Made by a program: the position numbers and the translations under genes. From Blastococcus haudaquaticus (GTDB lineage Bacteria > Actinomycetota > Actinomycetes > Mycobacteriales > Geodermatophilaceae): a stretch of DNA of 64,000 bases. The number at the start of each line of letters is the position of its first letter. Positions within the stretch are counted from its first letter, which is position 1. Positions 1-9,451 of this stretch are shown here, piece by piece. The DNA lies in the NCBI RefSeq assembly GCF_900230285.1, contig NZ_OCNK01000004.1:248001-312000 (forward strand), written 5' to 3'. A model generated the notes under the pieces. It saw only the letters and a list, made by a program, of their open reading frames with translations. It was not told where the DNA came from and did no database searches.

Positions 1-1
1 C

Positions 2-463
2 TCGCGCACCTACTTCGACGGCCTCCCGCCGCGGCCGCACGGCTTCCGGGTGAACATGCTCGGTTCCGCGTCCGGGCGGGCCTACCTGGCCTTCTGCCCC
101 GAGCAGGAGCTGGAGGCGGTGCTGGCGCGGCTGCGGCTCAAGAAGGACCCGGCGTACCAGCTGGCGCAGGACGACGCCGCCGTGCGCCGGATGATCGAGA
201 GCACCCGGCGGCGCGGCTACGGCGTCCGGGCGCCCGACTTCGGCGGGGACCACGACCGGCCGCGCTCGGAGGCCGACGACGGGCGCGAGTCCATCGCGAT
301 GCCGGTCCTCGTCGACGACCGGGTGGTGGGGTGCATCAACCTCACCTGGCGCCGGGAGGTCCTGTCCCTGCCGACGGCGGTCCGGCGCCACCTCGACGAC
401 CTGCGGGCCGCGGTCAGGACGGTCGAGGAACGGGCGCGGGCGGCCGGTCTGGGACATGGCTGA
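2..463 (+). CDS. IclR-family transcriptional regulator, C-terminal part (cut by window edge)
   Basis: Only the last ~153 codons are present; the N-terminal winged helix lies off the left edge. The visible part is the IclR effector-binding domain: the stretch GSASGRAYLAF, then an acidic helix ending near KKDPAYQLA, then a segment SIAMPVLVDDRVVGCINL, which is how this domain's second half runs in the MhpR-like subgroup. These proteins bind small aromatic or carbon metabolites and control nearby catabolic operons. The target here is unknown because upstream genes are missing. The downstream hypothetical gene starts 64 bases later on the same strand and does not look co-regulated in any obvious way. 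Confidence 0.8.
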   Translation, partial: SRTYFDGLPPRPHGFRVNMLGSASGRAYLAFCPEQELEAVLARLRLKKDPAYQLAQDDAAVRRMIESTRRRGYGVRAPDFGGDHDRPRSEADDGRESIAMPVLVDDRVVGCINLTWRREVLSLPTAVRRHLDDLRAAVRTVEERARAAGLGHG

Positions 464-527
464 GGTCCCCGTCCGCGGCCGCCGACCGGCGGCGTGGCAC
501 CGACCGCTGGACGGCTAGCCTCCGGCG

Positions 528-944
528 GTGGGGTACTTCGGGAAGCTCGCGTACAGCGACGGTCGGTGGAGCACCGGTGGGCCGACCGCGGTGCCCTTCC
601 TCCTGGTCGACGTGCACGACAGCGACGTCGCGACCGTCGACTACCGCGCGGCCGATGCCTCGGGCGGTCGGTTCTACCTCGGCTACGAGCCGCGGATCTA
701 CTTCGAGGAACCCGGCGCCGGCGATCCGGTCGACACCACCGCCGAGGCGGAGGGGTTCGCCCGGTGGGCGAGGGAGGCGGCGGGGACGGACGTCGACCCC
801 GCCGAGGTGCAGGGGCTGATGGCGTCCCCGTCCGGGGCGCCGCCGGCGGACGAGGTCGTGGAGCAGACCGTCGAGAAGCTGCTCGCCCTCGCCGGTCTGC
901 CGCTGCCCGAGTGGCCCACGGACGACGACGCGCCCCCCGGCTAG
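528..944 (+). CDS. hypothetical protein, 138 aa
   Basis: I do not recognise this family. The protein is soluble, acidic and has no signal peptide or membrane segment. Its N-terminal half alternates short beta-like segments (VPFLLVDVHDSDVATVDYRA, then GRFYLGYEPRIYFEE); the C-terminal half is helical and ends in an acidic, proline-rich tail. The start is a GTG without a strong ribosome-binding site, so the N-terminus is uncertain. Its TAG stop sits inside the CTAG target of the IS481-family element that follows, and the insertion leaves the reading frame intact. Confidence 0.65.
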   Translation: MGYFGKLAYSDGRWSTGGPTAVPFLLVDVHDSDVATVDYRAADASGGRFYLGYEPRIYFEEPGAGDPVDTTAEAEGFARWAREAAGTDVDPAEVQGLMASPSGAPPADEVVEQTVEKLLALAGLPLPEWPTDDDAPPG

Positions 945-945
945 G
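940..945. repeat. target-site duplication, left copy (GCTAGG)
   Basis: GCTAGG lies directly outside the left inverted repeat and recurs directly outside the right one at 2061-2066. It fits the NCTAGN target consensus known for IS481. The upstream gene's stop codon (942-944, plus strand) and the transposase stop codon (941-943, minus strand) both lie in this copy. Confidence 0.93.
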
Positions 946-1930
946 TGTACTGACCGGACAGGTTGGTCAAGCGGCTGATCGGTGGGTGGCCGCCGATGCC
1001 GGTGTGGGGCCGATGATGGTTGTAGGTGTGTAGCCAAGCAGGGAAGGCGGCTCGGCGGGCGGCCTCGCTGGTGAACATCTCGACGAAGGCCCACTCGCTG
1101 GTCATAGTCCGGTTGAAGCGTTCGACTTTGCCGTTGGTCTGTGGCCGGTAAGGCCGGGTCCGTTTCGGGGTGATGCCGAGCTCGCCGCAGGCAGCCGTCC
1201 CGTTGCGGCTGCGGTAGCAGCCGCCGTTGTCGGTCAGCACTCGGCGTGCGGTGACGCCGCGGTCGGCGAACCAGGCCACCGCCCGGCGCAGCACCGCGGT
1301 CGCGGTGACGCCGAGCTCGTCGTCGTGGATCTCGGCGTAGGCCAGCCGGGAGTGGTCGTCGAGGACGACGTGGATGAAGCCGTGGCGCATCAGTGGGCCG
1401 TGATTGCGGCTGCGGGCACGGCCGCCGTCGGCGATCCGGTTGGCCTTGCCTTGTTCCCTGCCGAGGAACCGCCAGCCGCCACCAGCGGGGATGTTGCCCA
1501 GCTTCTTCACGTCGGCGTGCAGAAGATCGCCGGGTGAGGCGTGCTCGTAGCGCACAACGTCGCGCCCGCGGCGCTCGAGCCTGGATAGCCGGTTGATCCC
1601 GCAGCGGCGCAGCACCGCCCCGGCGGTGGAGGCCGCGACGCCGGTCTCGGCGGCCAGCCGCACCGCGCCCCATCGCTTGCGCAGTCGCAGCGACACGATT
1701 CGCTTAGTCGTCACCGGATCGGTCCTGGCCGGGCTGGAGTGCGGCCGGCTAGAGCGATCGACCATGCCGGCCTTGCCCAGGATCCGGTACCGCTCGGCCC
1801 ACCGGTCGGCGGTCTTCCAGGCCACCCCGAAGAACTCCGCAGCCCGGATCTTGGGCCAGTCGTCTTCGACGACCAGCTGGGCCAGGCGTAGGCGCTGGCG
1901 TGGGGTCAGGGCGGCGTTAGCGTGGAGCAC
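941..1930 (-). CDS. IS481-family transposase
   Basis: DDE transposase that cuts and joins the element's ends. From the chosen start (329 aa) there is an N-terminal helix-turn-helix region (about residues 10-60) followed by the rve/integrase core with D140 (LLHADVKKLG), D234 (LTDNGGCY) and E270 (NGKVERFN), a DD(35)E spacing. I chose the GTG at 1930 because GGAGG precedes it by 5 bases; the frame stays open upstream to 2002. The element itself carries no stop codon: the last sense codon is completed by, and the TAG is supplied by, the duplicated CTAG target (941-945). Confidence 0.93.
   Translation of the reverse strand: MLHANAALTPRQRLRLAQLVVEDDWPKIRAAEFFGVAWKTADRWAERYRILGKAGMVDRSSRPHSSPARTDPVTTKRIVSLRLRKRWGAVRLAAETGVAASTAGAVLRRCGINRLSRLERRGRDVVRYEHASPGDLLHADVKKLGNIPAGGGWRFLGREQGKANRIADGGRARSRNHGPLMRHGFIHVVLDDHSRLAYAEIHDDELGVTATAVLRRAVAWFADRGVTARRVLTDNGGCYRSRNGTAACGELGITPKRTRPYRPQTNGKVERFNRTMTSEWAFVEMFTSEAARRAAFPAWLHTYNHHRPHTGIGGHPPISRLTNLSGQYT
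946..965. repeat. IS481-family terminal inverted repeat (IRR, transposase 3' side)
   Basis: Sequence TGTACTGACCGGACAGGTTG, matched in inverse orientation at 2041-2060 with two differences. It overlaps the last codons of the transposase. Confidence 0.92.
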
Positions 1931-2040
1931 GAGGACCTCCGGGTGCGTGTCGTGGTCGCCTTCAGCAGCTCCACTCCACGTCCGGAGGTCCTCCCTCCAC
2001 AAGATCTGTCAGCTAGATCCCGTAGTCACATGCCCTCGAC

Positions 2041-2060
2041 CAACGTCTCCGGTCAGTACA
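2041..2060. repeat. IS481-family terminal inverted repeat (IRL, transposase 5' side)
   Basis: Read from the element's outside inward this is TGTACTGACCGGAGACGTTG, 18/20 identical to the other end. It is upstream of the transposase start. Confidence 0.92.
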
Positions 2061-2066
2061 GCTAGG
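2061..2066. repeat. target-site duplication, right copy (GCTAGG)
   Basis: Identical to 940-945. Removing the IS and one copy restores the upstream gene's end followed by ACGGCG. Confidence 0.93.
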
Positions 2067-2075
2067 ACGGCGTCC

Positions 2076-2360
2076 TCAGCTGAGCCGGTGCCGCAGCTGC
2101 ACCGTCACCTCGTCGCCCGCGCTGCCCTTGCCGATGGCCGTGCAGATCGCGGCCCGGAGCGGCAGCCAGTGCGGCCCGGACCCGGACGGCATGAGGGTGG
2201 CGGCGAACTCGTGACCGTCGACCACGCCCGCCACCTTGACCGCCTTCCGCGTGCCGAGCGCCTCGGCCGAGCCGGGCACGGTCACGAAGGTGGGGAACGA
2301 GCCGTCCTTCTCGATCGGCGCGGTGAAGGACAGGTCGAGCGGCTGCGCGGAAGCGGTCAT
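2076..2360 (-). CDS. DUF1905 domain-containing protein
   Basis: A 94-aa protein that is essentially one DUF1905 domain: an N-terminal strand (LDLSFTAPIEKDG), a central strand and turn (VKVAGVVDGHEFAATLMPSG), the GPHWLPLRAAI segment with a conserved R/K-rich helix, and a terminal strand EVTVQLRHRL. This domain occurs alone or fused to the YdeI/OmpD-associated family; its biochemical role is not established. The ATG at 2360 was chosen because the domain begins about eight residues later. It is transcribed away from the quinone oxidoreductase gene at 2430. Confidence 0.82.
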   Translation of the reverse strand: MTASAQPLDLSFTAPIEKDGSFPTFVTVPGSAEALGTRKAVKVAGVVDGHEFAATLMPSGSGPHWLPLRAAICTAIGKGSAGDEVTVQLRHRLS

Positions 2361-2429
2361 GACAGGGAGACCGTCCCGCCGCCCGGAACTCATCGCGCCC
2401 CGTCCCGCGCCGCGGGGTAGAAGTGGACC

Positions 2430-3443
2430 GTGCGCGCGATCTCCTACGACCGCCCCGGCGGCCCCGACGTCCTCGAGCTGACCGACCGGGCGATCCCGGA
2501 ACCGGGCCCCGGTGAGGTGCGCGTCCGCGTCGCCTACTCCGGCGTGAACCCGACCGACTGGAAGTCCCGCAGCAAGACGCCGCCGGAGCCCGGCGGGCAG
2601 GTGCCGAACCAGGACGGCTCCGGCACCGTCGACGCGGTGGGCCAGGGCGTCGACCCGGTCCTGGTCGGCGAGCGGGTCTGGATCTGGGAGGCGGCCTGGC
2701 AGCGGGCCTGGGGGACGGCGGCCGAGTTCACCGTCGTCCCGGCCCGGCAGACCGTGCTGCTCGGCGCCGGGCCGTCCTTCGAGCTCGGCGCCGCGCTGGG
2801 CATCCCCTTCCTCACCGCCCACCGCTGCCTGACCGTCGCGGAGTCGCTGCCCGACCGCATCGGGCCCGGCTCGCTGCAGGGCCGCACCGTCCTGGTGCAG
2901 GGTGGCGCCGGAGCCGTCGGCAACGCCGCCATCCAGCTCGCCCGCTGGGCCGACGCCACGGTCATCGCGACGGTGAGCGGCCCGGACAAGGCGCAGCTCG
3001 CCGCCGCCGCCGGTGCCGACCACGTCGTGAACTACCGGCAGCAGGACGTCGTCGCGGAGGTCCGCAAGGTCTCCCCCAAGGGCGTCGACTCCATCGTCGA
3101 GGTGTCGGCCGCGGTGAACGCCGGCATCGACGCGCAGGTCATCGGCATGCACGGGGCGGTCGCGATGTACGCCGACGACGGCGGCGCCGAGGTCACCGTG
3201 CCGGTGCGCCTGCAGATGGGGCCGAACGCCCGCTGGCAGTTCGTCCTGGTCTACACCGAGCCGGCGCGGGCCAAGGAGATCGGCGTCGAGGACGTGAACG
3301 CCGCGGTCCTGGACGGCGCGGTCCGGGTCGGCCGGGAAGCCGGGCTACCGCTGCACGTCTTCCCGCTCGGGCAGACCGCGCAGGCGCACCAGGCCGTCCA
3401 GGACGGCGTCGTCGGCAAGGTCCTGATCGACGCCACGGCCTGA
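2430..3443 (+). CDS. NADPH:quinone reductase-like zinc-independent alcohol dehydrogenase family protein
   Basis: Medium-chain dehydrogenase/reductase of the quinone oxidoreductase type, 337 aa. The GroES-like domain covers the first ~120 residues (EVRVRVAYSGVNPTDWKSR); the Rossmann domain follows with VLVQGGAGAVGNAAIQLA as the NADPH-binding motif. The structural and catalytic zinc cysteines of alcohol dehydrogenases are absent, which is typical of the quinone reductase branch. It probably reduces quinones or other electrophilic carbonyls in the cytosol; the substrate is unknown. The start is GTG. A cupin gene follows after 22 bases on the same strand and may be co-transcribed. Confidence 0.85.
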   Translation: MRAISYDRPGGPDVLELTDRAIPEPGPGEVRVRVAYSGVNPTDWKSRSKTPPEPGGQVPNQDGSGTVDAVGQGVDPVLVGERVWIWEAAWQRAWGTAAEFTVVPARQTVLLGAGPSFELGAALGIPFLTAHRCLTVAESLPDRIGPGSLQGRTVLVQGGAGAVGNAAIQLARWADATVIATVSGPDKAQLAAAAGADHVVNYRQQDVVAEVRKVSPKGVDSIVEVSAAVNAGIDAQVIGMHGAVAMYADDGGAEVTVPVRLQMGPNARWQFVLVYTEPARAKEIGVEDVNAAVLDGAVRVGREAGLPLHVFPLGQTAQAHQAVQDGVVGKVLIDATA

Positions 3444-3465
3444 CCGTCGTGCCTAGGCTGCGCGC

Positions 3466-3813
3466 ATGAGCACCGTCGACGTGCACCAGCTGTCCGCCGA
3501 ACTGCTCGACCGCGCTGCCCGGGGATCGGCGCACCGTGCGGCCAGCACCCTCCCGCACCCGGTCGACGGGCTCCGGCAGACGCTCATCGCGCTGCTGGCC
3601 GGCGCGGAGCTCGGCGAGCACGAGAGCCCCGGTCCGGCCAGCCTGCTCGTGCTCCGGGGCCGGGTCCGCCTCGTGGCAGGTGACCGGACGGTCGAGCTGG
3701 GCGCGCACCAGTTCAGCCCCGTCCCCGACCGGCGCCACCGCCTGCACGCGGACGAGGACGCCGTCGTCCTGCTGAGCGTGGCCGTTCCCGACCGCACCCC
3801 GCTCGCGGACTGA
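3466..3813 (+). CDS. cupin domain-containing protein
   Basis: A 115-aa single cupin. The central part (ESPGPASLLVLRGRVRLVAGDRTVELGAHQFSPV) is the two-motif cupin barrel, but the metal-binding histidines are mostly replaced: motif 1 retains only E..H.., and motif 2 has D-R-R-H-R-L-H. It is therefore probably a sugar, nucleotide or small-molecule binding cupin rather than a dioxygenase. It shares an orientation with the quinone oxidoreductase upstream. A strong inverted repeat lies just after the gene. Confidence 0.75.
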   Translation: MSTVDVHQLSAELLDRAARGSAHRAASTLPHPVDGLRQTLIALLAGAELGEHESPGPASLLVLRGRVRLVAGDRTVELGAHQFSPVPDRRHRLHADEDAVVLLSVAVPDRTPLAD

Positions 3814-3822
3814 CCCCTGGGC

Positions 3823-3840
3823 CGACACGTCGACGTGTCG
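3823..3840. repeat. 18-bp perfect palindrome
   Basis: CGACACGTCGACGTGTCG is its own reverse complement and has no loop. It lies 9 bases after the cupin stop and 12 bases before the larger hairpin at 3853-3903, in a convergent intergenic region. Confidence 0.7.
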
Positions 3841-3852
3841 CCCGACGCGCGA

Positions 3853-3903
3853 CTGTGCGCTGATCCACCTCGAAGTCGACGAATTCGGTGGATCAGCGCA
3901 CAG
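3853..3903. terminator. bidirectional terminator-like hairpin, 17-bp perfect stem
   Basis: Arms CTGTGCGCTGATCCACC (3853-3869) and its exact complement (3887-3903) flank a 17-base loop. It sits between two convergent genes, so it could end both transcripts. There is no T-run, as is usual in this GC range. Confidence 0.7.
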
Positions 3904-3915
3904 CGACGCTCGTGA

Positions 3916-5069
3916 TCAGCCGATGCCGAGGTCGCGGGCGATCAGCATCCGCTGCACCTCGCTCGTGCCCTCGCCGATCTCCAGGATCTTGGCGTCGCGG
4001 TAGAACCGGCCGACCGGGAAGTCGTTCATGAACCCGTACCCGCCGTGCACCTGGGTGGCGTACCGCGCGTTGTCCATGGCCACCTCGGAGCTGTACAGCT
4101 TGGCGATCGAGGCCTCGCGCTTGAACGGCTCCCCGCGCAGCATCTTCTCCGCCGCCCGGTAGTACGCCAGCCGCGCCGTCGAGGCACGGACCTCCATGTC
4201 GGCGATCATGAACTGGATCGCCTGGTTCTTCCCGATCACCTGACCGAACGCCTCGCGCTCGCCGGCGTACTTCACCGACTCGTCGACGCACCCCTGCGCC
4301 AGCCCGACCGACAGCGCCGAGATGGCGATGCGCCCCTCGTCGAGGATCGAGAGGAACTGGGCGTAGCCGCGCCCCCGCTCCCCCACCAGGTTCTCCTCCG
4401 GCACCCGGACGTCGGTGAACGAGAGCTCACGGGTGTCCGAGGCGTTCCAGCCGACCTTCGAGTACCGCTGGCCGACCACGAAGCCCGGCGTCCCCGACGG
4501 CACGATGATCGCCGAGATCTCCTTGCCACCGTCCGGTCGTGTGCCGGTCACAGCGGTGACGATCACGAGCTGCGTCAGGTCGGTGCCGGAATTGGTGATG
4601 AACGCCTTGGAGCCGTTGATCACCCAGTGCCCGTCCTCCAGGCGCGCGGTGGTCCGGGTGGCCCCCGCGTCCGAGCCGCCACCCGGCTCGGTCAGGCCGA
4701 AGGCGCCGAGCGCCTCGCCGGTGCACAGCCGGGGCAGCCACTCCTGCTTCTGCTCCTCGGTGCCGAACCGGAAGATCGGCATCGCCCCCAGGGAGACGCC
4801 GGCCTCCACGGTGATCGCCATCGAGCTGTCGACGCGGGCCAGCTCCTCGAGCGCCACGCAGAGATCGAAGTAGGTGCCGCCCGCGCCGCCGTACTCCTCG
4901 GGGAACGGCAGGCCGAACAGCCCGAGCTCGCCCATCTGGCGCACGATCTGCGTGGGGAACTCGTCGCGCTCGTAGAACTCCCCGATCTGCGGGGCGATGA
5001 CCTCCTGCGCGAACTCGCGGACGGTCGTGCGCAGTGACTCGGTCTCGTCGCTGAGCCGGTAGTCCAACA

Positions 5070-5070
<1 letters not shown>
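3916..5070 (-). CDS. acyl-CoA dehydrogenase (FadE19-like, branched-chain acyl-CoA)
   Basis: FAD-dependent acyl-CoA dehydrogenase, 384 aa, the family's normal length. The N-terminal helical domain, the middle beta domain (AFGLTEPGGGSDAGATRTTA) and the C-terminal domain are complete. The catalytic base is visible as E367 in EIGEGTSEVQ, the position used by short/medium-chain, isobutyryl- and 2-methylbutyryl-CoA dehydrogenases, not the position used by isovaleryl-CoA and long-chain enzymes. Its ATG shares one base (position 5070) with the stop of the biotin carboxylase gene, so the two are translationally coupled. The accD-accA-acd order matches mycobacterial accD1-accA1-fadE19, which supports a role in leucine/branched-chain degradation. 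Confidence 0.9.
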
Positions 5071-7073
<2,003 letters not shown>

Positions 7074-7094
7074 CGCGGTCACCGGCCCGTGCCG

Positions 7095-7123
7095 GGAAGG
7101 GCCGAAGTGGCCATTTCGGCCCT
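7095..7123. repeat. intercistronic palindromic repeat (copy 1)
   Basis: The core 7099-7122 is a 24-bp near-perfect palindrome (GGGCCGAA...TTCGGCCC around TGGCCA, with one G-T position). The 29-bp unit recurs at 46279-46307 with only two base differences. It lies in the 53-base gap between accD and accA, where it could act as an attenuator or as an mRNA-processing hairpin that sets the subunit ratio. Confidence 0.75.
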
Positions 7124-7126
7124 CCT

Positions 7127-8740
7127 CTACATCCGGAAGACGCCGTAGCCGACGTCCTCCACGGGCGCGTTGGCGCAGGCGGACAGGGCGAGGGCGAGGA
7201 CGGTGCGGGTGTCCGCGGGGTCGATCACGCCGTCGTCCCAGAGGCGGGCGGTCGCGTAGTAGGGATGACCCTGGGCCTCGTACTGCTCGCGGATCGGCGC
7301 CTTGAAGGCCTCTTCCTCCTCCGCCGGCCACTCCTCGCCACGGGCCTCCGCGCCGTCGCGGCGGACCGCGGCCAGTACCGAGGCAGCCTGCTCGCCGCCC
7401 ATGACCGAGATGCGGGCGTTCGGCCAGGTGAAGAGGAAGCGGGGCGAGTAGGCCCGGCCGCACATCGAGTAGTTGCCGGCCCCGAACGAGCCGCCGATGA
7501 CCACCGTGAGCTTCGGTACCCGGGCACACGCGACGGCAGTGACCATCTTGGCGCCGTGCTTGGCGATGCCCCCGGCCTCGTAGTCGCGGCCGACCATGAA
7601 CCCGGAGATGTTCTGCAGGAACAGCAGCGGGATCTTCCGGCGGTCGCACAGCTCGATGAAGTGCGCGCCCTTGAGCGCCGACTCGGCGAACAGCACGCCG
7701 TTGTTGGCGATGATCCCGACCGGGTGGCCGTGCAGCCGGGCGAAGCCGGTGACCAGCGTCGCCCCGTACAGCGGCTTGAACTCGGCGAACCGGCTCCCGT
7801 CGACCAACCGGGCGATGACCTCGCGGACGTCGTAGGGCGTCCGCGGGTCGGGCGGCACGACCTCGTACACCGACTCGGGCGCGTGCAGCGGCTCCTCGAC
7901 CGGCTCGACGTCCCACGGACGGGGTTCCCGCGGGCCGAGGGTGCCGACGATCTGCCGGACGATCTGCAGCGCGTGCGCGTCGTCGTCGGCCAGGTGGTCG
8001 GTGACCCCGCTGACCCGGCTGTGCAGGTCGCCCCCACCGAGGTCCTCGGCGGTGACGACCTCACCGGTCGCGGCCTTCACCAGCGGCGGGCCACCCAGGA
8101 AGATCGTGCCCTGGCCCCGGACGATCACGCACTCGTCGCTCATGGCCGGCACGTACGCGCCACCGGCGGTGCAGGAGCCGAGGACGGCTGCGATCTGCGG
8201 GATCCCCGCCTTGGAGAGGTTGGCCTGGTTGTAGAAGATCCGGCCGAAGTGGTCACGGTCGGGGAACACCTCGTCCTGCATCGGCAGGAACGCGCCACCG
8301 GAGTCGACCAGGTAGATGCACGGGAGCCGGTTCTGCAGCGCGACCTCCTGGGCGCGCAGGTGCTTCTTCACCGTCATCGGGTAGTAGGTGCCGCCCTTGA
8401 CGGTGGCGTCGTTCGCGACGACCACGCACTCGCGCCCGGAGACCCGGCCGATGCCGGTGATGATCCCGGCGGCGGGGGCATCGCCGTCGTAGAGACCGTG
8501 CGCGGCCAGGGGTGACAGCTCGAGGAACGGGCTGCCGGGGTCGAGCAGTGCGTCGACCCGCTCGCGGGGCAGCAGCTTCCCGCGGTCGACGTGCCGCTGA
8601 CGGGCCCGGTCACCGCCCCCACGGGCGACGAGGGCGAGCTGGTCGGCGAGATCGGCAGCCAGTTCGGCGTGCGCAGCCGCGTTGCGGCCGGCGCTGGCCG
8701 CATCGGCCGCGGCCACCGGGGAGAGCACGGGCGCGTCCAC
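7127..8740 (-). CDS. acyl-CoA carboxylase beta subunit (carboxyltransferase), AccD1/MCC-beta-like
   Basis: 537-aa carboxyltransferase that moves the carboxyl group from biotin to an acyl-CoA. The N-terminal half has [27 protein letters not shown] and [16 protein letters not shown]; the C-terminal half has [27 protein letters not shown] and [20 protein letters not shown]. These are hallmark stretches of methylcrotonoyl-CoA carboxylase beta rather than of propionyl- or acetyl-CoA carboxylases. It is the first gene of the minus-strand operon accD-accA-acd. The start is a GTG with only a weak ribosome-binding site. The divergent TetR gene begins 90 bases away. Confidence 0.91.
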   Translation of the reverse strand: MDAPVLSPVAAADAASAGRNAAAHAELAADLADQLALVARGGGDRARQRHVDRGKLLPRERVDALLDPGSPFLELSPLAAHGLYDGDAPAAGIITGIGRVSGRECVVVANDATVKGGTYYPMTVKKHLRAQEVALQNRLPCIYLVDSGGAFLPMQDEVFPDRDHFGRIFYNQANLSKAGIPQIAAVLGSCTAGGAYVPAMSDECVIVRGQGTIFLGGPPLVKAATGEVVTAEDLGGGDLHSRVSGVTDHLADDDAHALQIVRQIVGTLGPREPRPWDVEPVEEPLHAPESVYEVVPPDPRTPYDVREVIARLVDGSRFAEFKPLYGATLVTGFARLHGHPVGIIANNGVLFAESALKGAHFIELCDRRKIPLLFLQNISGFMVGRDYEAGGIAKHGAKMVTAVACARVPKLTVVIGGSFGAGNYSMCGRAYSPRFLFTWPNARISVMGGEQAASVLAAVRRDGAEARGEEWPAEEEEAFKAPIREQYEAQGHPYYATARLWDDGVIDPADTRTVLALALSACANAPVEDVGYGVFRM

Positions 8741-8830
8741 GGCCTGAGGTTAACGCTCGTTCACTCGAAGGGTCCACCTCACACGCTCATCGGGTCAACG
8801 GCGGTTCACCCCGCTACTACGATCCGGACC
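8741..8830. promoter_or_regulatory. divergent promoter region between accD operon and TetR gene
   Basis: This 90-base spacer must hold the promoters of both units and very likely the TetR operator. It contains GTTAACGCTCGTTCAC near the accD side, an AT-richer patch than its surroundings, but I cannot define a clean inverted repeat. Confidence 0.45.
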
Positions 8831-9439
8831 GTGACCTCGACGCGACCGGCCCGCGATGCGGCGCTGCACGCGGACGCCGACCGGCCGTCGCGCCGCGAGC
8901 AGATCCTGCAGGCGGCGGCCCAGCTCTTCGCCGAGCGCGGCTCGCGGGCCGTCGGTGTCGACGACGTGGGCGCCGCCGTCGGCGTCACCGGGCCGGCCAT
9001 CTACCGGCACTTCTCGAGCAAGGACGCGATGCTCGCCGAGATGCTGGTGCGGATCAGCGAGCGCCTGCTCGCCGGCGGCAGCGAGGTCGTGGCGGTCGCC
9101 GGGGACGACGCGCCGGAGCAGCTCAGGGCGCTCATCGCCTTCCACGTCGACTTCGCGCTCGACAACCCGGCCCTCATCACGGTGCAGGACCGCGACCTCG
9201 GGAACCTCGCCGAGTCCGACGCCGCGCAGGTCCGGCGGCTCCAGCGGCGCTACGTCGAGGTGTGGGTCGCCGTCCTCGCCCGCCTGCATCCCGCTGCTGA
9301 TGCCGCGGCCTGCCGGGCGCGGGCGCACGCCGTCTTCGGGCTGATCAACTCCACGCCGCACAGCGCCGGCCGGCTCGGCCGTCCCGCGATGGCCGCGCTG
9401 CTGAGCGACATGGCCTGGGCGGCCGCGACCGCTTCCTGA
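8831..9439 (+). CDS. TetR-family transcriptional regulator
   Basis: 202-aa TetR regulator. The N-terminal helix-turn-helix reads REQILQAAAQLFAERGSRAVGVDDVGAAVGVTGPAIYRHFSSKDAML; the rest is the helical ligand domain (RALIAFHVDFALDNPALITVQDRD). It is divergent from the accD-accA-acd operon, like the TetR gene near mycobacterial accD1, so it likely represses that operon until an acyl-CoA intermediate binds. The GTG start at 8831 was chosen because the HTH begins ~22 residues later; the open frame further upstream runs into the accD promoter region. Confidence 0.88.
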   Translation: MTSTRPARDAALHADADRPSRREQILQAAAQLFAERGSRAVGVDDVGAAVGVTGPAIYRHFSSKDAMLAEMLVRISERLLAGGSEVVAVAGDDAPEQLRALIAFHVDFALDNPALITVQDRDLGNLAESDAAQVRRLQRRYVEVWVAVLARLHPAADAAACRARAHAVFGLINSTPHSAGRLGRPAMAALLSDMAWAAATAS

Positions 9440-9451
9440 GGTACCCCGTCC

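Larger units (their letters stand above)
946..2060 (-). mobile_element. IS481-family insertion sequence, complete, 1115 bp
   Basis: The element is bounded by 20-bp terminal inverted repeats: TGTACTGACCGGACAGGTTG at 946-965 and, reading inward from the right end, TGTACTGACCGGAGACGTTG at 2060-2041, identical at 18 of 20 positions. Six-base direct repeats GCTAGG flank it. It encodes one DDE transposase on the minus strand, and 1931-2060 is non-coding leader. Ends, target duplication and catalytic residues are all intact, so the copy looks recent and possibly active. It sits between two unrelated genes and interrupts neither. Confidence 0.95.

Noticed and set aside
946-2060. IS element as part of a composite transposon or resistance island
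   Set aside because: There is only one copy in the window, and neighbouring genes look chromosomal with matching base composition.
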